DNA from: CAZHBD01 sp964530555
GTDB lineage: Bacteria; Patescibacteriota; Saccharimonadia; Saccharimonadales; AWTP1-31
Length of the DNA stretch: 25,838 bases
Assembly (NCBI GenBank): GCA_964530555.1
Contig: CAZHBD010000007.1
Coordinates: 1 to 25,838 of the forward strand
Reading direction: 5' to 3'
The position numbers and the translations under genes were made by a program. Of this stretch, positions 13,252-21,432 are shown piece by piece. Each line of letters begins with the position of its first letter. The stretch's first letter is position 1. The notes under the pieces were generated by a model, which worked only from the letters and a program-made list of their open reading frames with translations, made no database searches and was not told the DNA's origin.

Positions 13252-14727
13252 ATGGAATTTCTCGACCCCGAAAAAAAGAAACAACACAATCGCCGTCTAT
13301 TAGCGGGCTATGTGCTGATTGCAATTGCAGTTATGCTGGCAGCTCTTATACTATTCTTGCAATCGTCGGGATACGACCTGGACCGTAAAACAGGAAAAGT
13401 TATTCAGAATGGTTTAATCTTTGTCTCTTCGCATCCAGAGTCAGCAAAAGTCTACTTAAATGGCTCAGACCAAGGTGGCACAGATGTTCGTCTGACGGTA
13501 CCCGAAGGTTCGTACACGGTTGAGTTAAAGCGCGACGGCTACCGTGACTGGAAGCGGACAATTAATCTGGAAGGCTCCAGTATCGAACGGTTGCAGTATC
13601 CGGTACTCTTTCCGGCAACACTCAAGACCAAAGATCAGACAGTGTTCAATGGGGCACCTCAGTTTATTACTCAAAGCCCGGATCGCCACTGGCTACTCGT
13701 TACCCAACCTGGAAGCGTTACCGATTTCTTGGCCTACGACAGTAATAACCCTAGCATAGCGCCGCTGAAATTCTCGCTGCCGGCGAACGTGCTGACAGCA
13801 ACCAATGAAGCACAAACTCTAAAGCTGGTTGAGTGGTCGACCGACAACAGACACCTGCTCGTGACCCACAGTTTCAAGGATCAGTCAGAATACATCATGA
13901 TCGACCGAGATACTCCGGCTAATTCGATCAACCTTACTAAAACGTTTAATATAGTGGGGGTCAAACTAGCGCTACGAGATAAAAAAGCCGATCAATTGTA
14001 TTTGTTTGATGACGCAGCTCACATCCTTAAAACCGTTGATGTGAAGTCCAAGCAAATTACCACGCTATTATCGAATGTTCTGGCTTATAAATCATATGGC
14101 AGCGATACCTTGTTTTACGCACAAATTGACAGCAAAGATGCTGCTAAGACCAACATCAGACTGCGAGATAATGATAAAGACTACACCGTTCGTACCTATA
14201 CAACGCCGAGCACATATTTGCTCGATCTGACGCGCTTTGACAATCACTGGTATATGGTTATTGGGTCGAAGGATGATGGCCGGGTAGCGATTTATCGTGA
14301 TCCAGTTGACGCTATTAAGACCGATGCCAAAACGCTGCCTCTTGCCTACAGCGTGCTAATTATGAAGGATGCGCAGTTTGTTTCCTTCTCGGCTAATGCG
14401 CGATTCATTATGGTTCAAAATGGTTCGCGTTTCGGTGTTTATGATGCCGAAACAAACAAACGTTTTTATTACGAGCTCAACAAAACACTTGCCTCCGAGC
14501 AGAAAGCAACGTGGGTGGATGGTCACCGTATTTTGGCAAACGCTGACAATAAAGTGGTTGTCTTTGACTTTGACGGTATCAACCAGCAGACTCTCGTACC
14601 TGTGCAGTCTGGGACTTTGCCCTACTTTGATCGCGACTACACACGACTTTACGCTCTGGGACCGTCAGTTGCCACAAAAGACAAGACAGCGTTAACCGAA
14701 ACACCGCTTAAACTCAACATAAAATAA
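13252..14727 (+). CDS. PEGA-domain anchored surface protein with propeller-like repeats
   Basis: The 491-residue protein has a short basic N-terminus and one membrane helix around 17-37 (LLAGYVLIAIAVMLAALILF). A PEGA domain follows at about 53-120: GLIFVSSHPESAKVYLNGSD, then VPEGSYTVELKRDGYRDW, the family's hallmark. The remaining ~370 residues show repeated short units of the kind found in beta-propellers (for example SPDRHWLLVTQPG, STDNRHLLVTHSF, SANARFIMVQNGS). Such proteins are usually outside the membrane and bind or sense envelope components. The start follows the promoter at a very short distance. It converges on the sortase gene with a 14-base gap and no terminator. Confidence 0.82.
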   Translation: MEFLDPEKKKQHNRRLLAGYVLIAIAVMLAALILFLQSSGYDLDRKTGKVIQNGLIFVSSHPESAKVYLNGSDQGGTDVRLTVPEGSYTVELKRDGYRDWKRTINLEGSSIERLQYPVLFPATLKTKDQTVFNGAPQFITQSPDRHWLLVTQPGSVTDFLAYDSNNPSIAPLKFSLPANVLTATNEAQTLKLVEWSTDNRHLLVTHSFKDQSEYIMIDRDTPANSINLTKTFNIVGVKLALRDKKADQLYLFDDAAHILKTVDVKSKQITTLLSNVLAYKSYGSDTLFYAQIDSKDAAKTNIRLRDNDKDYTVRTYTTPSTYLLDLTRFDNHWYMVIGSKDDGRVAIYRDPVDAIKTDAKTLPLAYSVLIMKDAQFVSFSANARFIMVQNGSRFGVYDAETNKRFYYELNKTLASEQKATWVDGHRILANADNKVVVFDFDGINQQTLVPVQSGTLPYFDRDYTRLYALGPSVATKDKTALTETPLKLNIK

Positions 14728-14741
14728 TACCTACGAAGCCT

Positions 14742-15944
14742 CTACGAGCTAAACCAGTCTTTGATCCGTTGCCACAACGACGGCGCATTACTAGGGATGA
14801 TTGAGGGCAGCCCGCCAGATTGCTTGGCGGTGCTCGAGCTGTCTTTGGCTGGATCAGGGCTAATTTGCTCGCCGACTACCACCAAACGATTGAGTGAGGT
14901 CCCAGGAGGGTCGCAGGTTATCAATGTGGCGGTAGCTGTTTTGCCGTTACTTCCTAGGACGCCAAGCTCGGTCGGTTTCACGATTTTTTTATCGTAAACT
15001 TTATAAGCGTAGCGGGTATTGTTCCGAGTAAGGTAAAAAACATCTCCGGCATCCAGTTTGCTCAGCAAAACAAAGGCAAACTTATAGCTTCCCTTGTTGA
15101 GGATGTTGTTGCTGGAATGGCCAAATATTACTGCATTGCCTTTTTCACCTGGACTTGGCGTGTTGGCGTAGTGCACAACTCCTTTTTCAAGTGCTTTTTG
15201 AATAGCTTTTTCTTCAACTGACGGTTCATCGTACACTACCGGAATCTCGACGTTGATTTTTGGAATGATGATCTTTTGTCCCGCAACAGCGGCGTTAGTA
15301 TCAATGATGATCGGCGTGTTACTGACTTGCCGACTAGGTGTAATAAACGGTGCAATAAAACGTTCGTTAAAGAAACTGAATAGTAAAACTAACACCACTA
15401 ACGAACCCATGCCAACGCCAAACAATACAGACTGAAAATGCTGTTTGGCAGAGAGCTTGCGCGCTGTCTGTGCCTTGGTTTTCTCGCGGAGCTGGCGTTT
15501 TAATTCGGCAACTGTTTTGCTAGCCGTTTGTTTGTGATGCTCTAATTTGTCTCGCGTTGATGTGGGGTTCTTAGGATGCGTATTTTCAACAGATTGTATG
15601 TGTACTACATGTGGCGTTGAGCTCGTTTCGGTTGGTAGTTTTTGCCCATGCTCACGGTAGAACTCGTTCCACACCTCATGCTTTTCGGCGTCGTTCAGGC
15701 TAAGGTAATAGTTATGCCAAGCAGTTTGAATTTCAGCCAGGGCCATCCCAGACTCGGTCAGTTGCTTCATGTAAGCCTGGTGTTTCGACAGGGTTTTCTT
15801 GATGCCAATAACTTCTTTAGCTTCGGCGACAGCACTTGGTTCGGTTTGGTATAGACGATCAAGTTTTTGACGAATTAGATCAGCGGCTGGGTTCGCCCCA
15901 CCTGCGTTTGTTCCCTCGTTTTGTTGATCTGACTGATTCATCAT
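14742..15944 (-). CDS. Sortase with large cytoplasmic N-terminal region
   Basis: The 400-residue transpeptidase links proteins to the cell wall or to each other. The catalytic triad is visible: His276 in VIFGHSSNN, Cys344 in TLITCDPPG and Arg353 in SLNRLVVVGEQ. One membrane helix at 171-192 makes the catalytic domain (about 205-360) face outwards. The 170 residues before the helix are charged, helical and probably partly coiled coil, far longer than the short anchors of most sortases. The class is uncertain; the TLITC-x8-R pattern fits classes D/E better than A. No recognisable LPxTG-type substrate was found in this window. The protein begins with two Met codons, and ATG 15944 is used. Confidence 0.88.
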   Translation of the reverse strand: MMNQSDQQNEGTNAGGANPAADLIRQKLDRLYQTEPSAVAEAKEVIGIKKTLSKHQAYMKQLTESGMALAEIQTAWHNYYLSLNDAEKHEVWNEFYREHGQKLPTETSSTPHVVHIQSVENTHPKNPTSTRDKLEHHKQTASKTVAELKRQLREKTKAQTARKLSAKQHFQSVLFGVGMGSLVVLVLLFSFFNERFIAPFITPSRQVSNTPIIIDTNAAVAGQKIIIPKINVEIPVVYDEPSVEEKAIQKALEKGVVHYANTPSPGEKGNAVIFGHSSNNILNKGSYKFAFVLLSKLDAGDVFYLTRNNTRYAYKVYDKKIVKPTELGVLGSNGKTATATLITCDPPGTSLNRLVVVGEQISPDPAKDSSSTAKQSGGLPSIIPSNAPSLWQRIKDWFSS

Positions 15945-15959
15945 GTACGCTTGTCTTCA

Positions 15960-15965
15960 AGTATA
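15960..15965 (-). promoter_or_regulatory. -10 box of the sortase gene
   Basis: Minus-strand TATACT (15965-15960) lies 15 bases before the ATG at 15944, giving a leader of about 8 bases with no Shine-Dalgarno sequence. On the plus strand the same few bases contain TATAGT and TACAAT, possible -10 boxes for tRNA-Leu, so the two divergent promoters may overlap. Confidence 0.5.
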
Positions 15966-15989
15966 GTACAATTACCCCCGTCTGTACCC

Positions 15990-16017
15990 CACAAAGTGCG
16001 CCGCGGCCAACTTTGTG
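15990..16017 (+). repeat. 8-bp inverted repeat in the tRNA-Leu leader
   Basis: CACAAAGT (15990-15997) and ACTTTGTG (16010-16017) are exact reverse complements around a 12-base centre that contains the palindrome GCCGCGGC. It lies 18 bases before the tRNA-Leu gene and 46 bases upstream of the divergent sortase start. It could be a DNA operator or an RNA stem in the precursor tRNA. No T-run follows, so it is not a terminator. Confidence 0.6.
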
Positions 16018-16035
16018 AAGACCCGACATGGTCCT

Positions 16036-16120
16036 GGGCGAGTGGCGGAACTGGTATACGCGCACGACTCAAAATCGTGTTCCTTACGGATTGAGGGTTC
16101 GATTCCCTCCTCGCCCACCA
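16036..16120 (+). tRNA. tRNA-Leu (anticodon CAA)
   Basis: The acceptor stem GGGCGAG (16036-16042) pairs with CTCGCCC (16110-16116), followed by discriminator A and an encoded CCA (16118-16120). The anticodon stem CACGA/TCGTG holds the loop CTCAAAA, giving anticodon CAA, which decodes TTG. A long variable arm is present, as expected for tRNA-Leu. The next gene starts 21 bases after the CCA without a terminator, so the tRNA and mRNA may share a transcript. Confidence 0.96.
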
Positions 16121-16141
16121 CATTTGATTTTAAAGGCGCTT

Positions 16142-17089
16142 ATGAAAAAATCATGGCTCACAAGTCTCGGCTTGAGCTCGCTTGCTGTGACAATCGTACT
16201 TGGTCTCATGGCTTGGACAATCCTCGTTACTTTTAAGCAAGGCGTCGAGAAACAGCAAGCACAACCATCCAATGTTTTGGGTGAGGCTACAGGTTGTCAA
16301 ATTGACTTCAACAACCTACAGCAGCATGATAGCCAGAGCGGTTTGATCGCTCATGCGCTTGGTACGATCAACGGTGATCTATACACTAATTCAGTTGAGG
16401 CCTTTAACGAGAGTTATCGAAAAGGCTTCCGCTATTTTGAAGTCGACCTGGTACGGTTAAGAGATGGAACGGTCGTTACTGCCCATGATGAACACGAGGT
16501 CAACTTCGGCCTAACTAAAAAATTTGCGGAGATTACCAAAGCAGAGTTTTCTGGTCGTAAGTATGATAGCAAATATACCCCTCTGATTGACACGCAATTT
16601 GTACAGCTCGTAAAGGATTATCCAGACGTCTGTGTAATTTTGGATACTAAAGGCCAACATGTGGAGATAATAAAACGCTTAGCTGAAGTGGCTCATCATA
16701 ACCCCTTTATCATGGACCGTCTCATACCTCATATCTCAGACGAGGCGAATCTCAAATCAATCGAAGCTGTCTATCCGTTTAAAGCTACGATGCTGGCACT
16801 CTACAGACTCCTCAACATTCGCCCATATAGCGAAGATGAAATTATCAACTATATACGACAGGATAATATCTCTGCCGTCATGATGAATATTAACGCTGAC
16901 GATCCGACGCTAGCAAAAATCAGCAATGGTCGAGCTCCGGGGATTTTTGATTACGAGCAATTTCATAACAGATTAAATCTAGCTCGTATACCTCACTATG
17001 TTCATAGCACGAGCGATCCAGGTCAGATCAAGCAGTTTCGGCGTGAAGGAGTTGGCGTGTATTCCAACGGAGTGTTCGTGCAGCCATGA
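16142..17089 (+). CDS. Membrane-anchored glycerophosphodiester phosphodiesterase-like protein
   Basis: The 315-residue protein starts with one membrane helix (about 10-30, SLGLSSLAVTIVLGLMAWTI), so the enzyme faces outwards. The GDPD pattern is visible: His71 in LIAHALGTINGDLYTNSVEA, Glu100 and Asp102 in RYFEVDLVRLRDGT, and His115 in AHDEHE. The family hydrolyses glycerophosphodiesters, or phosphatidylinositol-type lipids in related enzymes, usually with calcium or another divalent metal. The usual HRG is HAL here, so the substrate may differ. ATG 16142 is supported by AAAGG 5 bases upstream. The stop codon overlaps the start of the metallophosphoesterase (ATGA), which links the two enzymes. 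It follows tRNA-Leu directly. Confidence 0.8.
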   Translation: MKKSWLTSLGLSSLAVTIVLGLMAWTILVTFKQGVEKQQAQPSNVLGEATGCQIDFNNLQQHDSQSGLIAHALGTINGDLYTNSVEAFNESYRKGFRYFEVDLVRLRDGTVVTAHDEHEVNFGLTKKFAEITKAEFSGRKYDSKYTPLIDTQFVQLVKDYPDVCVILDTKGQHVEIIKRLAEVAHHNPFIMDRLIPHISDEANLKSIEAVYPFKATMLALYRLLNIRPYSEDEIINYIRQDNISAVMMNINADDPTLAKISNGRAPGIFDYEQFHNRLNLARIPHYVHSTSDPGQIKQFRREGVGVYSNGVFVQP

Positions 17090-18087
17090 GCCGTATTTTC
17101 CGCATGGGTTTACTCGTTCTGGCGATGGTCGTCCTATCCGCTTGTTTACTCGGTTTGTATATGCATAGCTACCACTCACCTGGTGCTACTATGTTGCCGC
17201 AGCCTTCATTTACGTTCGCTGCGGCCGGCGATTTTGATGCAACGGATCAGACAGTACAAGTGCTCGAAACCATAAAGGCTCAAAGCCCAGATTTTGCCCT
17301 AGCATTAGGCGATTTTGGCTACGACACTGTACGTCCTGATGAATGGTGTTCACTGGTGCACACGCACGTAGGTACGGCTTTTCCTTTTGAACTGATACCT
17401 GGTAATCATGACACCGCCAAGCTAGCTGCTTACCAGACTTGTCTCCCTAATCGTATGACAAATGGACAAGGCACATATCCAGCTCAGTATTATTTTGATC
17501 ATAAGGGCACTCGGATTATAGCGATCGCTCCCAACCTGACCATTGATTCTAAACGCTACGATTACTCAAGTGACACTTCGCCTGACTACCAGTGGCTCAG
17601 TCAGGCTATTGACCAGGCTCGTCAACAAAAGATTCGCTGGGTGGTCGTGGCTATGCACGAGAACTGCTTGAGCATAGGTGAAAAGACCTGTGAGATAAGC
17701 CCCCATCTTTTTAAGGCTTTAATTGCCAAACGGGTAGATCTCATACTCCAAGGGCATGAGCACGGCTATATGCGAAGCAAGCAGCTAACGACAAATGCGG
17801 ATTGCCCCACTTTTAGCGAAACCATCTACAACCCTGCCTGTGCTCTTCAGTCGCGTAGTTCATATTCGCGCGGCCAAGGGCCGGTCCTCGTTCTGGCGGG
17901 CACTGGTGGTGTAGCCCTGCGCGATATTCATGCTGACAATCCGTTGTCTCAGTATTTTGTGCAGTGGAATGGAAAAAACGAGAGTCCGCTTCATGGCGCG
18001 GCAATTGTACAGGTTTCTGATAACCAGTTACGTGTCGATTTTCGCGATACGCAGAATAAAGTTCGTGACAGTTTTGTCATTTATTAA
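17086..18087 (+). CDS. Lipoprotein calcineurin-like metallophosphoesterase
   Basis: The 333-residue protein has a lipoprotein signal peptide, with hydrophobic residues 8-19 followed by the lipobox LSAC ending at Cys20. The metal-binding motifs of the calcineurin-like family follow in order: GDFD (near 47), ALALGDFGYD, IPGNHD, an AMHENC stretch and QGHEHGYM. All five metal-coordinating blocks look intact, so it should be an active phosphatase or phosphodiesterase outside the membrane. The layout resembles purple acid phosphatase-type domains. Four or more cysteines in the outer part could form disulfides. It is translationally coupled to the GDPD-like gene, and the pair may process phospholipid or teichoic-acid-like phosphodiesters, which is an inference. 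Confidence 0.87.
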   Translation: MSRIFRMGLLVLAMVVLSACLLGLYMHSYHSPGATMLPQPSFTFAAAGDFDATDQTVQVLETIKAQSPDFALALGDFGYDTVRPDEWCSLVHTHVGTAFPFELIPGNHDTAKLAAYQTCLPNRMTNGQGTYPAQYYFDHKGTRIIAIAPNLTIDSKRYDYSSDTSPDYQWLSQAIDQARQQKIRWVVVAMHENCLSIGEKTCEISPHLFKALIAKRVDLILQGHEHGYMRSKQLTTNADCPTFSETIYNPACALQSRSSYSRGQGPVLVLAGTGGVALRDIHADNPLSQYFVQWNGKNESPLHGAAIVQVSDNQLRVDFRDTQNKVRDSFVIY

Positions 18088-18126
18088 ACCAAAGCTAGCT
18101 CTATAAATTAGATATACTGTTGAGCA

Positions 18127-18155
18127 TTGCGTACTTCTAAAATAAATAGTATAAT
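18127..18155 (+). promoter_or_regulatory. Promoter of the hypothetical at 18165
   Basis: TTGCGT, a 17-base spacer and a perfect TATAAT directly precede an ATG at 18156. A start about 7 bases after the box would exclude that ATG and favour the next one at 18165. Box positions are good to within one base. Confidence 0.75.
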
Positions 18156-18164
18156 ATGCTTGTT

Positions 18165-18683
18165 ATGGCATTTTTGGATAATTATGTTGATGGTGGAAAC
18201 TTTAAGACGGCCGAACGAGAAGCGCTTGAAAGACACGCTGCTGTCGTCGCACGTGTTCGAGCTTTAACAACCGAAAATCTTGCAAAAGCAGCGCTAAAGT
18301 TTCCTCAAGATTACACGACAGGTGAAAGTTCGAGTGATCGCGGTATTAATCATGAGTTCGACTGGGTGACAGTTGCCGATCCGCGTGAAACAGGCAAAGA
18401 AATTAGTATTCAACCCGTCATTGAATATAGGCCCGGTGATGAGGATGGACTTTATATTGACCTAGTACTTCGTGGACGCAACAATGAAGGTGAACTTTGT
18501 GAAATTGGAAGAATGGCAGTAATGGATCAAGTTTTTACTGCTGACCCAACCTTATTGTTAAACTTGGACGGTAAGCCTGGCACCAATTGGGGAGCCAACC
18601 CCGAAGAAGAAGTAGCCTGGACAAGCGCTGATGCAGCACTTTTTTTGACAATGGTTGAGACTAGCCTACCACGAGCGCTGTAG
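18165..18683 (+). CDS. Hypothetical protein, 172 residues, acidic
   Basis: The product is soluble, has no signal peptide and was not recognised. The N-terminal 45 residues form an amphipathic helix (AEREALERHAAVVARVRALT). The rest is acidic and beta-rich, with ISIQPVIEYRPGDEDGLYID as a likely strand-turn-strand. It resembles no enzyme motif. ATG 18165 is preferred to ATG 18156 because the TATAAT box abuts the latter. Base composition is lower in GC than in its neighbours, similar to the glycosyltransferase at 249. Its last 23 bases overlap the convergent NnrD-like gene, so the two coding ends are constrained together. Confidence 0.68.
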   Translation: MAFLDNYVDGGNFKTAEREALERHAAVVARVRALTTENLAKAALKFPQDYTTGESSSDRGINHEFDWVTVADPRETGKEISIQPVIEYRPGDEDGLYIDLVLRGRNNEGELCEIGRMAVMDQVFTADPTLLLNLDGKPGTNWGANPEEEVAWTSADAALFLTMVETSLPRAL

Positions 18684-19452
18684 TCAGCGCTTCGAAGGTT
18701 TTGCTGGGGTTTTGCAACCACCAAACAGCGGCATGTGCTGCAACTGGTACTCGCCAGTTCTCCTCGTTATCTAGCATTGTATGGGTTGTACTGACTCTTC
18801 CCTGACTTGCGACGAACAGTGTTTGTAAATGTTTAACCACAATATTTGCAGTGAAGGTTGTCGTGAAGTCATGCAGCCAATCAACAAGTCGCAGGAGGTC
18901 CATATCAAACGTTATGGCTTTGGGGTATGAGCTTTGTTGGGCAAGTTTCTGTAGCTGAGCTAGGCTGAGTACTACACACGTATCGGGTCGCTCCCACAAA
19001 CTTTTTGGTGAGCTGACAAAATAATCAACCGCATCTCTAGTGACGGTTAACTGGCCCGAGTACTTACTGATAAATTTCTCGAGCAAGATAGCGGTTTCAC
19101 TGTTGCGCCCTAAATCACCGGCCAGTAGTACGCCGTCAGCCCAAGCGGCACTTGCGAGCAGCTCCGCTAGGGCTTTTTGGCTAAAGCTGCCACTGGGCGT
19201 GCTCGGTGCATAGTCCGCTGTTTCAAGAATGGCCTTGACGACACGCTGGATGGCATCAGGCAGGATTACTCTGGCCGTACCAATCCCGGCTTTAACACTT
19301 TCGTTGTAGGCCGTAGCCACGGCCGAAAACCCGTGAGCGTTTCCACCAATAATCAACACCTTGCCCGCTTGTGCTCGATTTTCTGGTCGGCTCCAGACTA
19401 AATCTGGAAACAGAGGTTGGTTGGTTTGTTTAGCCCAATATGAACGATCCAT
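18661..19452 (-). CDS. Ribokinase-fold protein related to NAD(P)HX dehydratase (NnrD/YjeF C-terminal), divergent
   Basis: The 263-residue protein matches the first half of the YjeF C-terminal family: KVLIIGGNAHGFSAVATAYN, SVKAGIGTARVILP and ADGVLLAGDLGRNSETA, which correspond to the GG-aa-ALR-GaG and GPGLGR motifs. NnrD uses ADP or ATP to repair hydrated NAD(P)H. The C-terminal GxGD motif with its catalytic Asp, expected in the last third, is not visible; residues 217-240 (STTHTMLDNEENW and onward) replace it. Activity is therefore doubtful. The start MDRSYW is supported by TTGGAG with 7 bases to the ATG, 23 bases inside the upstream HAD gene. It is the last gene of a five-gene overlapping operon. 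Confidence 0.68.
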   Translation of the reverse strand: MDRSYWAKQTNQPLFPDLVWSRPENRAQAGKVLIIGGNAHGFSAVATAYNESVKAGIGTARVILPDAIQRVVKAILETADYAPSTPSGSFSQKALAELLASAAWADGVLLAGDLGRNSETAILLEKFISKYSGQLTVTRDAVDYFVSSPKSLWERPDTCVVLSLAQLQKLAQQSSYPKAITFDMDLLRLVDWLHDFTTTFTANIVVKHLQTLFVASQGRVSTTHTMLDNEENWRVPVAAHAAVWWLQNPSKTFEALTTALVVG

Positions 19453-20164
19453 GGTGTGGCTCCAACTTATACACCATATTTTTGCGTTCGACAACCACCT
19501 GCCATGCTTGTTTGGCGGCTGTTTCAAAGAGGGCTTGGGTCGGATTGAAGGCTATGGGATGAGCAACCATCTGTAGCATGGATATGTCACTCTCACTGTC
19601 GCCCACAGCATAGCTGCCTGAAAGGTCGAGATGGTGTTTGGCAATAAACTGTTTGAGCACTTGGTGCTTATTAGCACTGCCAAGAATTTTTTCACCCGTA
19701 AAGCGTCCATGGTCCTGCAGATACTTCGTACCCACATAGTCATCAAATTGGTAATAGGCAGCAATTTTCTCTACTAACTCCTGTTGCGATCCTGATATCG
19801 CTAGCAATATGTAGCCCTGCGCTTTCAGTGAGGCAATTAGGTCGCGAGTATAGGTATAAACTTGGTCTCTGTACTCAGCGAAGACTGCTTCGACGGCTTG
19901 GTTGAAGCTTTCGACGGTCAGGTTTTGGAGGGCTGCTTCGTAGGCGGTGATCAGGGCGAGTTCATAATCGCGGAATGATAAAGCATGCTCACGTTGCTTC
20001 CAGCGCATCCGAGCAGCTCGAATGTCGTTATACAGCTTTTGATTGCCCTGTTGCTTGAGCAGCTCGTTGGCGACGGCGTGGTACAGCTGCCAACGTATGA
20101 GTGTGCCGTCGATATCAAAAACGGCAAATTTCTTGCTATTCTTGGTAGGCGGTGTACTTGGCAT
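19430..20164 (-). CDS. HAD-superfamily phosphatase (HAD-IB, phosphoserine phosphatase-like)
   Basis: The 244-residue protein has all HAD motifs: DIDGTL with Asp17 (nucleophile) and Asp19, SGSQ around residue 124, a lysine in motif III, and GDSESDISML (motif IV). The layout is HAD-IB with a helical cap of about 100 residues inserted after motif I, as in SerB and similar enzymes. The substrate is not readable. AAAGG stands 5 bases before the ATG. It overlaps the MazG-like gene upstream by 29 bases and the NnrD-like gene downstream by 23 bases, so translation is coupled. Confidence 0.88.
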   Translation of the reverse strand: MPSTPPTKNSKKFAVFDIDGTLIRWQLYHAVANELLKQQGNQKLYNDIRAARMRWKQREHALSFRDYELALITAYEAALQNLTVESFNQAVEAVFAEYRDQVYTYTRDLIASLKAQGYILLAISGSQQELVEKIAAYYQFDDYVGTKYLQDHGRFTGEKILGSANKHQVLKQFIAKHHLDLSGSYAVGDSESDISMLQMVAHPIAFNPTQALFETAAKQAWQVVVERKNMVYKLEPHHGSFILG

Positions 20165-20504
20165 GCTTGCCTTTCGCTTTCTCCACCGGATACTTCTGCT
20201 CGTTTTCGGACATTTTGCGCTCGAACGCGTCGCCCAAATCGATATCGAAATAATGGGCCATCAGAATCACCCAGTACAGGACATCCACTAATTCATCGGC
20301 AACATCATTCTTATTGGATTGCAGATGAGTACCAATTTCTTCGGGACTTTTCCACTGGAAGTGTTCAAGTAACTCGGCTGCTTCGAGAGCTAAGGAGATG
20401 GCTACATCCTTCGGTTGATGAAACTGCTCCCAGTCCCTAGCCTGAACAAAGGCCACAATGCGGGACTTGAACTCGGCGAGCGATACGTGCTCAGTTTTTA
20501 CCAT
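20136..20504 (-). CDS. MazG-like nucleotide pyrophosphohydrolase
   Basis: The 122-residue protein has the all-alpha NTP pyrophosphohydrolase layout of the MazG/RS21-C6 (dCTPP1) group. LALEAAELLEHFQW gives the ExxE metal motif and DVADELVDVLYWVI the second E/D pair. The enzyme removes pyrophosphate from unwanted nucleotides, probably modified or excess dNTPs. The start at MVKTEHV is chosen because GGAAGG lies 5 bases before it. A longer frame from 20579 would lie within the alpha/beta hydrolase gene. The C-terminus is Lys-rich. It is the third gene in the operon that begins with exonuclease III. Confidence 0.88.
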   Translation of the reverse strand: MVKTEHVSLAEFKSRIVAFVQARDWEQFHQPKDVAISLALEAAELLEHFQWKSPEEIGTHLQSNKNDVADELVDVLYWVILMAHYFDIDLGDAFERKMSENEQKYPVEKAKGKHAKYTAYQE

Positions 20505-21432
20505 TCTTGCCTTCCAACCAGGTGGCAATTTGGTGTGCCCAATCTCGTTCATGCCCCAAGAAGCTATGATCCGCCTCATGTACTAGTTGGTAGCTGCACT
20601 GGGCAGCTATTTTCGGTCTGGTGTACTGGCGGATTAGATTCAAGGCCTGAATTGTCCCTCCAGCGGTGTAAGTGTACTCGTCAAATTCACCAAAAATTGT
20701 CAAAAATGTGCGGTCGATCTTCTTTAGTTCTTGAAACAACGGTTTTGTGCCAAGTCGTTTGTTTGTGGCTTCGTAATATGGAAATGTATTATATGCGCCA
20801 TCTGGATCAAGAATATCTAGGGCCGCCTGGGCGCTAAAAGGATACATCCCTGTGTATTTTGGTAGTGTCGTTAGCGGTTTGTTGGACTCAATGGCACGCT
20901 TTGCATATGCTATTGCTTTCCAGAAGCGCTTGTCACCTAGCTCACAATACGAGTTGCCGCTGTCATCCCCCGGTCCACTCAACACATACTTAGAAAACGG
21001 GTTATCACTAGTCCGGGAGTGATATGCACAGATCTTGTTTGCTCCAGTACTATGCCCGATGAGGTAAAATTCGCTGTAACCGTTCTCACGAGCAAAAGCA
21101 ATCGCGCCATCAATGTCTTTCACGCAGTCGGCGATCTTTTCATAGTGAGTGCCACCTACATAGTTCCGTTCTTCTACAGGCAGTGAATCATCTACTACTA
21201 AAAGATTTTTGCGACTATGTGCCCCACGATTATTGAAGGCTAACAAAGCTATGCCTGCAGATGTGAGTTCTTCTGCCAAAGTATTCACGACGAGTGGTTT
21301 ATAAAATACTCCATTATCACCCATGCCATGTAGCAAAATTGCAATTTTCTTGCTCGCTTTTCCTGGTGAGTATAATGCTCCTGGCAGCGCTAGCCTATCT
21401 GTGCTTAATACTTGTACAAGCTGTAGCAACAT
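20491..21432 (-). CDS. Alpha/beta hydrolase (DUF1749-like)
   Basis: The 313-residue protein shows the fold's markers: ILLHGMGDNG (oxyanion region), the nucleophile elbow YLIGHSTGANK with Ser128, a likely acid Asp251 in FGEFDEYT, and His289 in EADHSFLG. This is a complete Ser-Asp-His triad, so it is probably an active esterase or lipase-like enzyme of the cytoplasm, as no signal peptide is present. The resemblance to DUF1749 is by general layout. The ATG overlaps the exonuclease stop codon (TAATG), so translation restarts there. Its end overlaps the MazG-like gene by 14 bases. The substrate is unknown, and its place between DNA-repair and nucleotide genes is unexplained. Confidence 0.83.
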   Translation of the reverse strand: MLLQLVQVLSTDRLALPGALYSPGKASKKIAILLHGMGDNGVFYKPLVVNTLAEELTSAGIALLAFNNRGAHSRKNLLVVDDSLPVEERNYVGGTHYEKIADCVKDIDGAIAFARENGYSEFYLIGHSTGANKICAYHSRTSDNPFSKYVLSGPGDDSGNSYCELGDKRFWKAIAYAKRAIESNKPLTTLPKYTGMYPFSAQAALDILDPDGAYNTFPYYEATNKRLGTKPLFQELKKIDRTFLTIFGEFDEYTYTAGGTIQALNLIRQYTRPKIAAQCSYQLVHEADHSFLGHERDWAHQIATWLEGKNGKN

